NCBI RefSeq assembly: GCF_016461705.1
Contig: NZ_JAEMHW010000004.1
Location: 47,297-111,296 of the forward strand
Source: Streptococcus vicugnae
GTDB taxonomy: Bacteria > Bacillota > Bacilli > Lactobacillales > Streptococcaceae
Direction: 5' to 3'
Length of the DNA stretch: 64,000 bases
Shown here: positions 27,840 to 35,805 of the stretch, piece after piece
Numbering within the stretch: position 1 is the first letter of the stretch
Layout: the number at the start of each line of letters is the position of its first letter
Notes under the pieces: generated by a model
Told to the model about the DNA's origin: nothing
Databases searched by the model: none
Seen by the model: only the letters and a program-made list of their open reading frames with translations
Program-made: the position numbers and the translations under genes

Positions 27840-27869
27840 TTGGGAATGTCATGTTAAGTTTGGTAGACT
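27840..27869 (+). promoter_or_regulatory. Promoter of the probable cystine importer
   Basis: TTGGGA, 18 bp, TAGACT (27864-27869) preceded by an extended -10 TTTGG. Start near 27876 gives a leader of ~27 nt with GAGAGGA before the ATG. Confidence 0.55.
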
Positions 27870-27902
27870 GTAACAAAGATGATTAGAAGAGAGGATATTT
27901 AG

Positions 27903-28727
27903 ATGAAATTGAAGAGATTATTAACTGCGACTTTCTTAGCGGCTACGGCTATTGCTTTAGCTGCTTGTTCAAATCAAACACAATCTGGTGGAAAAACTGT
28001 TGTAAAAGTGGCTACTGATTCAGATACAGCTCCATTTACTTATAAAGAAAATAATACCTTTAAAGGTTATGATATCGATGTGGTTAAAGCCATTTTCAAG
28101 GATTCTAAAAAATACAAAGTGGAATTTGTGACAACAGCTTTTGACTCTATTTTGACAGGGGTTGATGCTGATCGTTACCAAATTGCCGCAAATGATTTTA
28201 ATTACAATGAGGAACGAGCTCGAAAATACCTTTTCTCAGACCCAATTTCACACTCAAATTATGCCATTACGAGTGCTGAAGGAACAAGCTATGATAGCTT
28301 AGATGATTTATCAGGCAAAAAGACTGAAGTGATTTCAGGGTCTAATTATGCCCAAGTTTTGGAAAAATGGAATAAAGAGAATCCTGATAAAGAGCCAATT
28401 AAGATCAAATATGCTGCAAGTTCAACTGGGCTAACAACGCGTGTCCAACACATTGAAAATGGAACCATTGATTTTATTCTTTATGATGCGATTTCATCAA
28501 ATTATCTGATTGAAGATCAAGGTTTCAATTTGACCGTGACAAATGTGAAAGATCAAATTGGTGATGAAAATGATGGTTTGGAATACCTTTTATTTGCTGA
28601 TACAAGTGAAGGAAAAGATTTGCAAAAATTTGTCAACAACCGTATCAAGGTACTAAAAAAAGATGGAACATTAGCTGAATTGAGTCAAACTTATTTTGGC
28701 GGTGATTTTGTTTCATCTGTTAAATAA
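27903..28727 (+). CDS. Amino-acid ABC transporter substrate-binding lipoprotein (likely cystine, TcyA-like)
   Basis: The 274-residue protein has a lipoprotein signal peptide with lipobox LAAC (Cys21) and a type II periplasmic-binding fold of the polar amino-acid family (FTYKENNTFKGYDIDVVKAI, DLSGKKTEVISGSNYAQVL). It binds its ligand outside the membrane and delivers it to the permease encoded 14 bp downstream. The family is shared by cystine, glutamine and other polar amino-acid importers. The upstream cysteine box points to cystine; that is inference from regulation, not from binding residues. Confidence 0.88.
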   Translation: MKLKRLLTATFLAATAIALAACSNQTQSGGKTVVKVATDSDTAPFTYKENNTFKGYDIDVVKAIFKDSKKYKVEFVTTAFDSILTGVDADRYQIAANDFNYNEERARKYLFSDPISHSNYAITSAEGTSYDSLDDLSGKKTEVISGSNYAQVLEKWNKENPDKEPIKIKYAASSTGLTTRVQHIENGTIDFILYDAISSNYLIEDQGFNLTVTNVKDQIGDENDGLEYLLFADTSEGKDLQKFVNNRIKVLKKDGTLAELSQTYFGGDFVSSVK

Positions 28728-28741
28728 TAGAAGGAGTTTAC

Positions 28742-29545
28742 ATGTCTTTAACAACGATTGCAACTGGCTTGTCTTGGTATGACAAGCTGGTTGAGAAAAT
28801 ACCTGAAGGTCAGTTGTTTAGTTGGCGAGCAGTGTTTGATGCCATTCCCGATTTGATTGGGCGCTTGCCAATAACTTTGGGTTTGACCTTAGCAGGTGCT
28901 TTATTTGGTTTGATTTTAGCTTTGGTATTTGCGATTGTGAAGATTAATCGCACTAAGGTTTTGTATCCCATTCAAGCTGTCTTTGTCAGCTTTTTACGTG
29001 GAACACCAATTTTAGTTCAACTCATGTTAACTTATTATGGGATTCCACTCTTTCTAAAATTTCTCAAATTAAAATATGGTTTTGATTGGAATATTAATGC
29101 TATTCCAGCCTCAGTATTTGCAATTACTGCTTTTGCCTTTAATGAAGCAGCTTATACAAGTGAAACGATTCGTGCAGCTATTCAAGCTGTTAATGTTGGT
29201 GAAATTGAAGCAGCACGTAGTCTTGGAATGACTTCATTTCAGGTTTATCGTCGAGTCATTATTCCAAATGCGGCAGTCATTGCAACCCCAACTTTGATTA
29301 ACAGTTTAATCGGTTTGACGAAGGGAACGTCGTTAGCCTTTAATGCTGGGATAGTTGAAATGTTTGCTCAAGCACAGATTTTGGGCGGGTCAGATTACCG
29401 TTACTTTGAACGTTATATTTCTGTCGCCCTTGTTTATTGGGTTATCAGTATTATTATTGAGCAAATTGGCCGCTTAATTGAAAAGAAAATGGCTATTGAT
29501 ACGCCACAAGTAAACCAAGATACCGTAACAGGAGAGATTCGCTAA
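28742..29545 (+). CDS. Amino-acid ABC transporter permease (TcyB-like)
   Basis: The 267-residue HisM-type permease has about five spans and the conserved EAA loop EIEAARSLGMTSFQVYRRVIIPNA, which docks on the ATPase. SFLRGTPILVQLML is the usual polar amino-acid family motif. A homodimer would form the channel. It overlaps the ATPase start by one base. Unlike many family members the N-terminus carries ~35 extra hydrophilic residues before the first span. Confidence 0.9.
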   Translation: MSLTTIATGLSWYDKLVEKIPEGQLFSWRAVFDAIPDLIGRLPITLGLTLAGALFGLILALVFAIVKINRTKVLYPIQAVFVSFLRGTPILVQLMLTYYGIPLFLKFLKLKYGFDWNINAIPASVFAITAFAFNEAAYTSETIRAAIQAVNVGEIEAARSLGMTSFQVYRRVIIPNAAVIATPTLINSLIGLTKGTSLAFNAGIVEMFAQAQILGGSDYRYFERYISVALVYWVISIIIEQIGRLIEKKMAIDTPQVNQDTVTGEIR

Positions 29546-30288
29546 TGATTAAGATTACAAATTTAACAAAAGCATTCTCCAATCAGAAAGTTTTAGATGG
29601 GCTAGATGTTGCTATTAAAAAGGGTGAAGTACTTGCTCTTGTTGGTGCATCTGGAGCTGGGAAATCAACATTTTTGCGAAGCTTGAATTATTTGGAGCAA
29701 GCTGATTATGGTAGTATTGCCATTGATGATTTTAAGGTTGATTTTCAAAAAATATCAAGAGAAGAAGTACTTGAACTTCGCCGAAAACTAGCTATGGTTT
29801 TTCAGCAATTTAATCTTTTTGAACGTCGTACAGCACTTGAAAACGTCAAAGAAGGATTAAAGGTTGTCAAAAAATTACCAGATACTGAGGCTACTAAGAT
29901 TGCTAAAGAAGAGCTAGCAAAAGTCGGACTTTCTGATCGTGAGAACCATTATCCACGTCATTTGTCAGGTGGACAAAAACAGCGTGTGGCTTTGGCGCGG
30001 GCCTTGGCCATGAAACCAGATGTCCTTTTACTTGATGAGCCAACCTCTGCGCTTGATCCGGAATTAGTTGGAGAAGTTGAAAAATCGATTGCTGATGCCG
30101 CTAAAGCTGGTCAAACAATGATTTTGGTTAGTCATGATATGAACTTTGTTTATCAAGTAGCGGATAAAGTTCTCTTTTTGGACAAGGGACGTATTCTTGA
30201 AGCTGGGACACCAGAAGAAATTTTTAAACATCCTAAGGAAGCAAGAACTAAAGAATTCTTTGCAAATTATACAAAAACGTATATTTAA
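29545..30288 (+). CDS. Amino-acid ABC transporter ATP-binding protein (TcyC-like)
   Basis: The 247-residue ATPase has Walker A GASGAGKST (~34-42), Q-loop FQQFNLF, signature LSGGQKQR (~139-146), Walker B VLLLDEP (~160-166) and the switch histidine VSHDM. It powers import with the two preceding gene products. The start overlaps the permease stop (TAATG). A terminator follows, inside which the next promoter begins. Confidence 0.93.
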   Translation: MIKITNLTKAFSNQKVLDGLDVAIKKGEVLALVGASGAGKSTFLRSLNYLEQADYGSIAIDDFKVDFQKISREEVLELRRKLAMVFQQFNLFERRTALENVKEGLKVVKKLPDTEATKIAKEELAKVGLSDRENHYPRHLSGGQKQRVALARALAMKPDVLLLDEPTSALDPELVGEVEKSIADAAKAGQTMILVSHDMNFVYQVADKVLFLDKGRILEAGTPEEIFKHPKEARTKEFFANYTKTYI

Positions 30289-30297
30289 GCAGACAGA

Positions 30298-30308
30298 TTT
30301 GATATAAT
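30298..30308 (+). promoter_or_regulatory. Extended -10 promoter of the DUF4059 gene
   Basis: TTTGA-TATAAT fits TNTGN-TATAAT. Start is expected near 30315, inside the 5' arm of the terminator at 30312-30337. Confidence 0.55.
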
Positions 30309-30311
30309 AAG

Positions 30312-30337
30312 AGCTGAAAGTTTTTTTCAGCTTTTTT
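30312..30337 (+). terminator. Terminator of the ABC importer operon
   Basis: AGCTGAAA and TTTCAGCT stem with a short T-rich loop, then TTTTT. A promoter starts within it. Confidence 0.8.
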
Positions 30338-30368
30338 AGAGCAATAGAATACTAGTGCAGGGTGAAAT

Positions 30369-30593
30369 ATGTTTTTAGAAATTTTTAGTCTCTATATTCA
30401 GGGATTACTTTTATCAATTATCAGTGTTTTGTTAGTTGGTGTGATTTGGAATTTTTGGCGAGCTAGTCGTAAGTATGATAAAACCGCCAAAGAACGCCAA
30501 GCTTTTTTGTATGATATTTTAATGATATCTATTATGGTGATTCCAATTCTTTCATTTGCTTTTATGGCTATCTTATTGATGTTTAAAGCATAA
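30369..30593 (+). CDS. DUF4059 family small membrane protein
   Basis: The 74-residue protein has two membrane spans (~6-28 and ~50-72) joined by a basic cytosolic loop WRASRKYDKTAKERQAFLYD, the hallmark of DUF4059, a family I know from streptococci next to trxB. Function is unknown. It starts at ATG 30369 after GGGTG. The trxB gene follows 66 bp downstream, with its own promoter in the gap. Confidence 0.85.
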   Translation: MFLEIFSLYIQGLLLSIISVLLVGVIWNFWRASRKYDKTAKERQAFLYDILMISIMVIPILSFAFMAILLMFKA

Positions 30594-30596
30594 TAA

Positions 30597-30625
30597 TTGC
30601 CTTTTAGTAACGAGATTGATAGAAT
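30597..30625 (+). promoter_or_regulatory. Promoter of trxB
   Basis: TTGCCT (30597-30602), 17 bp, TAGAAT (30620-30625); start near 30632, leader ~28 nt. Confidence 0.5.
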
Positions 30626-30659
30626 AGAAAAATAATCAATAAGACGAGGTAAAAAAATA

Positions 30660-31574
30660 ATGTACGATACACTAATTATAGGTTCAGGTCCTGCTGGTAT
30701 GACTGCAGGGCTTTATGCCGCGCGTGCTAACTTAAAAGTTGGTATTATTGAACAAGGAGCTCCTGGTGGGCAAATGAATAATACCTCAGAAATTGAAAAC
30801 TACCCAGGTTACGATCACATTTCTGGACCAGAATTGTCAATGAAAATGCACGCACCGCTTGAAAAATTTGGTGTTGAAAATATCTACGGTATTGTAAAAA
30901 GTATCGAAGATGCTGGCGATGTTAAACGAGTCATCACTGAAGACGCTACTTATGAAGCTAAGACTATTATTTTGGCAACAGGTGCTAAAAATCGTGCTCT
31001 TGGGGTAGCAGGTGAAGAAGAGTACACTAGCCGCGGAGTTTCATACTGCGCCGTTTGTGATGGTGCATTTTTCCGTAACCAAGATTTATTGGTTGTCGGT
31101 GGTGGTGATTCAGCAGTAGAAGAAGCTGGATATTTGACACAATTTGCAAAATCAGTAACTATTATTCACCGTCGTGATGAATTGCGTGCCCAAAAAATCT
31201 TGCAAGAACGTGCTTTTGCCAACGAAAAAATCAACTTCATCTGGGATTCTGTTGTCAAAGAAATCAAAGGAAATGATATTAAGGTTTCAGGTGTTGTTGT
31301 AGAAAACGTTAAAACTGGTGAAATCAGTGAGCACGACTTTGGTGGAATCTTCATCTATGTTGGGGTTGACCCAGTTTCAAAAATGGTGGAAAATCTTGGC
31401 ATCACAGATGAGGCAGGCTGGGTTATTACAGATGAGCATATGAGAACTTCTATTCCTGGTATCTTTGCCGTCGGTGATGTTCGTAAAAAAGAACTTCGCC
31501 AAATTACCACAGCTGTTGGTGATGGAGCTATTGCAGGGCAAGGTGTTTACCAATATATCGAAAATATGAAATAA
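30660..31574 (+). CDS. trxB: Thioredoxin reductase
   Basis: The 304-residue FAD enzyme passes electrons from NADPH to thioredoxin. It has the FAD motif IIGSGPAGMTAGLYAAR at the N-terminus, the redox-active CAVC (SYCAVCDGAFF, ~133-136), the NADPH-binding VVGGGDSAVEEAGYL and the C-terminal FAD motif GIFAVGDVR. ATG 30660 follows GACGAGG. Placed next to a probable cystine importer, it would supply reducing power for thiol balance, though the genes are not in one operon. Confidence 0.95.
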   Translation: MYDTLIIGSGPAGMTAGLYAARANLKVGIIEQGAPGGQMNNTSEIENYPGYDHISGPELSMKMHAPLEKFGVENIYGIVKSIEDAGDVKRVITEDATYEAKTIILATGAKNRALGVAGEEEYTSRGVSYCAVCDGAFFRNQDLLVVGGGDSAVEEAGYLTQFAKSVTIIHRRDELRAQKILQERAFANEKINFIWDSVVKEIKGNDIKVSGVVVENVKTGEISEHDFGGIFIYVGVDPVSKMVENLGITDEAGWVITDEHMRTSIPGIFAVGDVRKKELRQITTAVGDGAIAGQGVYQYIENMK

Positions 31575-31582
31575 TTACAGAC

Positions 31583-31611
31583 AGTCTGAGATGATAATCT
31601 CGGACTTTTTT
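31583..31611 (+). terminator. Terminator after trxB
   Basis: AGTCTGAGAT, loop GATA, ATCTCGGACT and T5. Confidence 0.85.
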
Positions 31612-31713
31612 AGTTATTAGCTAAGTTAGAAAGATGAAAATACTTTCTGAAAATCAGATTTTTTTCAAATCTTTGCGCAAAACCTCACAAAGTTTTAGCC
31701 AGTCTCTCGTAAT

Positions 31714-31724
31714 TGTGCTATAAT
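31714..31724 (+). promoter_or_regulatory. Extended -10 promoter of pncB-nadE
   Basis: TGTGC-TATAAT matches TNTGN-TATAAT exactly. Start near 31731 gives a ~95-nt structured leader. Confidence 0.65.
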
Positions 31725-31743
31725 ATGGGGGATAATTAATCTT

Positions 31744-31802
31744 TTGGCAATACTAGCAGAGGTTGTTTGAAACCAGATATGATAAGACTAGTATTAGGCC
31801 AA
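31744..31802 (+). ncRNA. Unassigned hairpin in the pncB leader
   Basis: TTGGCAATACTAG (31744-31756) pairs with CTAGTATT-AG-GCCAA (31788-31802) as 13 bp with a 2-nt bulge. The ~31-nt apical part has a small GGTT/AACC helix. It ends ~10 nt before the AAAAGGGG ribosome site, so it could act on translation. I could not match it to a named riboswitch class. Confidence 0.5.
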
Positions 31803-31825
31803 TAATCTTAAAAAGGGGATACCAC

Positions 31826-33286
31826 ATGTATCAAGATGATAGTTTAACTCTCCACACAGATTTGTATCAAATCAATATGATGCAAGTTTATTTCGATAAA
31901 GGCATTCACAACCGTAAAGCGGTTTTTGAAGTCTTTTTCCGTAAAGAACCATTTTCAAATGGCTATGCTGTTTTTGCTGGTTTGCAACGTATGGTAGAAT
32001 ACCTCAAAAATCTTCGCTTTACAGAAACAGATATTGCCTATTTAGAAGAATTAGGTTATCCAGCTGATTTTATTGCTTACTTAAAAGATTTTAAATTAGA
32101 ATTAAGCATCCGTTCTGCCCAAGAAGGAGATGTAGTTTTTGCCAATGAACCAATTGTTCAAGTTGAAGGACCACTTGCTCAATGTCAATTGGTTGAAACA
32201 GCTTTGCTTAACATCGTAAACTTCCAAACGTTGATTGCCACAAAAGCTGCTCGTATTCGTTCAGTTATTAATGACGAACCATTGCTCGAATTTGGTAGCC
32301 GTCGTGCCCAAGAAATGGATGCAGCAATTTGGGGAACACGTGCTGCTGTAATCGGTGGTGCTAATGCCACATCAAATGTTCGTGCTGGTAAAATGTTTGA
32401 TATTCCAGTGTCAGGAACACATGCACATGCTCTTGTTCAGGCTTACGGTGATGACTATGAAGCCTTCATGGCTTACGCAGGCACTCACAAAGATTGCGTC
32501 TTTTTGGTTGATACTTATGATACACTTCGTTTGGGTGTTCCAGCAGCTATTCGTGTAGCCAATGAACTTGGCGACAAGATTAACTTCCTTGGAGTTCGTA
32601 TCGACTCTGGTGATATGGCTTACTTGTCTAAAAAAATCCGCGAACAATTGGATGCCGCAGGTTACCCAGATGCTAAAATTTACGCTTCAAATGATTTGGA
32701 TGAAAATACCATTCTTAACCTAAAAATGCAAAAAGCCAAAATTGACGTTTGGGGTGTTGGTACAAAACTTATCACAGCTTATGACCAACCAGCTCTTGGT
32801 GCTGTTTACAAAATTGTCTCAATCGAAGATGAAAACGGTGTAATGCAAGACACTATCAAATTGTCTAACAACGCTGAAAAAGTGTCTACACCAGGTAAAA
32901 AACAAGTTTGGCGCATCACAAGTCGCGAAAGAAATAAAACAGAAGGTGACTACATCACTTTCACTGATACAGATGTTAACCAACTTGATGAAGTTTACAT
33001 GTTCCACCCAACATACACTTACATCAATAAAACAGTAAAAGATTTCGAAGCTGTTCCTCTCCTTGTTGATATCTTTGATAAAGGTGAATTGGTTTACGAT
33101 TTACCAACACTTGCTGAAATTCAAGACTACGCTCGTAAAGAATATGATAAACTTTGGGATGAGTACAAACGTCTACTTAATCCACAAGATTATCCAGTTG
33201 ACTTGTCACAAGAAGTTTGGCAAAACAAAATGGATCTTATCGACCGTATTCGTAAAGAAGCACAACAAAAAGGAGAAGTTAAGTAA
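31826..33286 (+). CDS. pncB: Nicotinate phosphoribosyltransferase
   Basis: The 486-residue enzyme joins nicotinate to PRPP for NAD salvage. Features include [17 protein letters not shown] at the start, [24 protein letters not shown], the [10 protein letters not shown] histidine motif (phosphorylated residue in the family) and [16 protein letters not shown] placed the start at ATG 31826, eight bases after AAAGGGG; a longer frame beginning at 31763 would include the leader hairpin. It overlaps nadE by one base. Streptococci lacking de novo NAD synthesis depend on such salvage. Confidence 0.95.
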   Translation: MYQDDSLTLHTDLYQINMMQVYFDKGIHNRKAVFEVFFRKEPFSNGYAVFAGLQRMVEYLKNLRFTETDIAYLEELGYPADFIAYLKDFKLELSIRSAQEGDVVFANEPIVQVEGPLAQCQLVETALLNIVNFQTLIATKAARIRSVINDEPLLEFGSRRAQEMDAAIWGTRAAVIGGANATSNVRAGKMFDIPVSGTHAHALVQAYGDDYEAFMAYAGTHKDCVFLVDTYDTLRLGVPAAIRVANELGDKINFLGVRIDSGDMAYLSKKIREQLDAAGYPDAKIYASNDLDENTILNLKMQKAKIDVWGVGTKLITAYDQPALGAVYKIVSIEDENGVMQDTIKLSNNAEKVSTPGKKQVWRITSRERNKTEGDYITFTDTDVNQLDEVYMFHPTYTYINKTVKDFEAVPLLVDIFDKGELVYDLPTLAEIQDYARKEYDKLWDEYKRLLNPQDYPVDLSQEVWQNKMDLIDRIRKEAQQKGEVK

Positions 33287-34110
33287 TGACTTTACAAGAA
33301 AAAATTATTGCTGAATTAGGTGTAAAGCCAAGCATTGATCCCAAAGAAGAAATTCGTGTATCTGTAGATTTCTTAAAAGATTACATGAAAAAACATATCT
33401 TCCTTAAAAGTTATGTTCTTGGTATTTCAGGTGGCCAAGATTCTAGCTTGGCTGGTCGTTTGGCACAAATCGCTGTAGAAGAATTACGTGCTGAAACTGG
33501 TGATGACAGCTACAAATTTATTGCTGTTCGCTTGCCATATGGTGTTCAAGCTGACGAAGAAGATGCCCAACGTGCCTTAAAATTCATCAAACCAGATGTT
33601 AGTATTGCTGTCAATATTAAAGAAGCTGTTGATGGACAAGTTCACGAACTTGAAAAAGCTGGTATTGAGGTTTCTGACTTTAATAAAGGTAATATTAAAG
33701 CACGTCAACGTATGATTACACAATACGCAGTAGCAGGTGCCAATAGCGGTGCTGTTATCGGTACTGACCACGCTGCAGAAAACATTACTGGATTCTTTAC
33801 AAAATTTGGGGATGGTGGTGCTGATGTGATTCCACTTTACCGTTTGAACAAACGTCAAGGGAAACAATTGTTAGCTGAACTTGGTGCAGATCCAGCTATC
33901 TACGAAAAAATTCCAACAGCTGATTTGGAAGAAAATCGTCCTGGTATCGCTGATGAAGTAGCACTAGGAGTTACTTACAATGATATTGATGATTACCTTG
34001 AAGGTAAAACAGTTTCACCAGAAGCACAAGCCAAAATCGAAAACTGGTGGAATAAAACAGAACACAAACGTCACCTACCAATTACAGTATTTGATGATTT
34101 CTGGAAATAA
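33286..34110 (+). CDS. nadE: NAD synthetase, ammonia-dependent
   Basis: The 274-residue protein converts nicotinate adenine dinucleotide to NAD with ATP and ammonia. It has the P-loop-like pyrophosphatase motif [17 protein letters not shown] (~45-61) and [33 protein letters not shown]. Its short length, without a glutaminase domain, fits the NH3-dependent form. The start overlaps the pncB stop (TAATG). Together they cover the first and last steps of nicotinate salvage; nadD lies elsewhere. Confidence 0.95.
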   Translation: MTLQEKIIAELGVKPSIDPKEEIRVSVDFLKDYMKKHIFLKSYVLGISGGQDSSLAGRLAQIAVEELRAETGDDSYKFIAVRLPYGVQADEEDAQRALKFIKPDVSIAVNIKEAVDGQVHELEKAGIEVSDFNKGNIKARQRMITQYAVAGANSGAVIGTDHAAENITGFFTKFGDGGADVIPLYRLNKRQGKQLLAELGADPAIYEKIPTADLEENRPGIADEVALGVTYNDIDDYLEGKTVSPEAQAKIENWWNKTEHKRHLPITVFDDFWK

Positions 34111-34121
34111 TATTTCATTTT

Positions 34122-34149
34122 AAAGAGACCCTTGGGGTCTTTTCTTTTT
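34122..34149 (+). terminator. Terminator after nadE
   Basis: AAAGAGACCC, loop TTG, GGGTCTTTT and further T residues. Confidence 0.8.
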
Positions 34150-34274
34150 ATGCATTTAACATTAAAAGGTAGAATCTCTTGTAGGTGGAGCGTTTGATGT
34201 TTGAATTCCCGACATAAGTTGTTATAAAAGTTTACACATTTTTTTGAAAGTTTCAAAAAGTTCTACAATTTCTC

Positions 34275-34302
34275 TTGAAAAATGCCTAATAAGCGCTATA
34301 AT
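34275..34302 (+). promoter_or_regulatory. pepC promoter
   Basis: TTGAAA, 16 bp, TATAAT. A cre-like core AAGCGCTATA overlaps the -10. Leader ~65 nt. The rest of the 34150-34373 gap shows nothing clear. Confidence 0.6.
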
Positions 34303-34373
34303 GGTTATTAGTTAAGTCGGGTTAAGTCAGAAAATATAACACAATTGCTTAATCCAAAGTATTAGGAGGAAAT

Positions 34374-35711
34374 ATGTCAGAATTATCATCAACATTTACT
34401 GATAAACTATTTGCTGACTTTCAAGCAGATAGCAAATTGCGTGCTGTTGAAAATGCTGTAACTCACAATGGTTTGTTAAAATCACTTGAAACTCGCCAAA
34501 GCGAAATGAAAAATGATCATGCTTTTTCAATTGATTTAACAAAAGATAAAGTTGCTAACCAAAAAGCATCTGGTCGTTGCTGGATGTTTGCCGCTCTTAA
34601 CACATTCCGTCATAAAATGATCTCAGATCTTAACTTGGAAAACTTTGAACTTTCTCAAGCACACACATTCTTCTGGGACAAATATGAAAAATCAAACTGG
34701 TTCTTAGAACAAGTTATCGCAACTGCAGACCAAGAACTTGGTAGCCGTAAAGTAAAATTCTTGCTTGATGTTCCTCAACAAGATGGTGGTCAATGGGATA
34801 TGGTCGTTGCTCTTTTTGAAAAATATGGTGTTGTGCCAAAAGCAGCTTATCCAGAATCAATTTCATCAAGCAATAGCCGTGAATTGAACCAATACCTTAA
34901 CAAATTGTTGCGTCAAGATGCTCAAATCTTGCGTGAAGCGATTGCAGCAGGTGCTGATGACAAAGCTATTCAAGCTAAAAAAGAAGACCTTCTTCAAGAA
35001 ATTTTCAATTTCTTGGCAATCAATCTTGGTTTGCCACCACGTACATTTGACTTTGCTTACCGTGATAAAGATAATAACTATTATTCAGATAAAAATATCA
35101 CACCACAAGAATTCTTCAAAAAATACGTTGGTTTAGACCTTTCAGAATATGTTTCAGTTATCAATGCACCAACAGCTGATAAACCTTATGGTAAATCATA
35201 TACTGTTGAAATGCTCGGTAATGTTGTTGGTAGCCGTGACGTTCGTTACATTAACCTTGATATGGAACGCTTTAAAGAATTGGCCATCGCTCAAATGCAA
35301 GCCGGTGAAACAGTTTGGTTTGGTTCTGATGTTGGTCAAATTTCAGACCGCCAAAAAGGTATCATGGCAACAAATGTTTACGACTTTGAAACAGCTATGG
35401 ATATCAACTTCACACAAGATAAAGCAGGTCGTCTTGATTACAGCGAAAGCTTGATGACACACGCTATGGTCCTTACAGGTGTTGATTTGGATGAAAATGG
35501 AAAATCTCTTAAATGGAAAGTTGAAAACTCATGGGGAGATAAAGTTGGTAACAAAGGTTACTTTGTTGCTTCAGATGCTTGGATGGATGAATTCACATAT
35601 CAAATCGTGGTACGTAAAGAATTCTTAACAGCAGAAGAACGTGCAGCTTATGAAGCAGAACCAATTGTTCTTGCACCTTGGGATCCAATGGGAGCTCTTG
35701 CTAGCAAATAA
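34374..35711 (+). CDS. pepC: Aminopeptidase C (bleomycin hydrolase family, peptidase C1B)
   Basis: The 445-residue cytosolic cysteine aminopeptidase removes N-terminal residues from peptides. The catalytic Cys lies in KASGRCWMFAALNTFR (~70), the His in MTHAMVLTGVD (~362) and the Asn in ENSWGDKVG (~384). The C-terminal end (…MGALASK) matches family members whose tail enters the active site of the hexamer. ATG 34374 follows AGGAGG. Strong codon bias suggests high expression. Monocistronic, convergent with pbp1a. Confidence 0.95.
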   Translation: MSELSSTFTDKLFADFQADSKLRAVENAVTHNGLLKSLETRQSEMKNDHAFSIDLTKDKVANQKASGRCWMFAALNTFRHKMISDLNLENFELSQAHTFFWDKYEKSNWFLEQVIATADQELGSRKVKFLLDVPQQDGGQWDMVVALFEKYGVVPKAAYPESISSSNSRELNQYLNKLLRQDAQILREAIAAGADDKAIQAKKEDLLQEIFNFLAINLGLPPRTFDFAYRDKDNNYYSDKNITPQEFFKKYVGLDLSEYVSVINAPTADKPYGKSYTVEMLGNVVGSRDVRYINLDMERFKELAIAQMQAGETVWFGSDVGQISDRQKGIMATNVYDFETAMDINFTQDKAGRLDYSESLMTHAMVLTGVDLDENGKSLKWKVENSWGDKVGNKGYFVASDAWMDEFTYQIVVRKEFLTAEERAAYEAEPIVLAPWDPMGALASK

Positions 35712-35722
35712 TGAGATTATCT

Positions 35723-35758
35723 AAATACCAGAAGCATCAGTACTTCTGGTATTTTTTT
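35723..35758 (+). terminator. Terminator after pepC
   Basis: AAATACCAGAAG, 8-nt loop, CTTCTGGTATTT then T tract. Confidence 0.9.
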
Positions 35759-35762
35759 ATCA

Positions 35763-35803
35763 TAAAAAAGCCTCCTCTTGATATCAAGAGGAGGCTTTTA
35801 AAT
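35763..35803 (-). terminator. Terminator of the recU-pbp1a operon
   Basis: AAAAGCCTCCTCTTGAT / ATCAAGAGGAGGCTTTT is a near-perfect ~17-bp stem. On the minus strand it is followed by TTT, and it follows the pbp1a stop within a few bases. Confidence 0.85.
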
Positions 35804-35805
35804 TT

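Noticed and set aside
31744..31802. Calling the pncB leader an NAD+-II riboswitch
   Set aside because: I could not see the pseudoknot core of that class; reported only as an unassigned hairpin.
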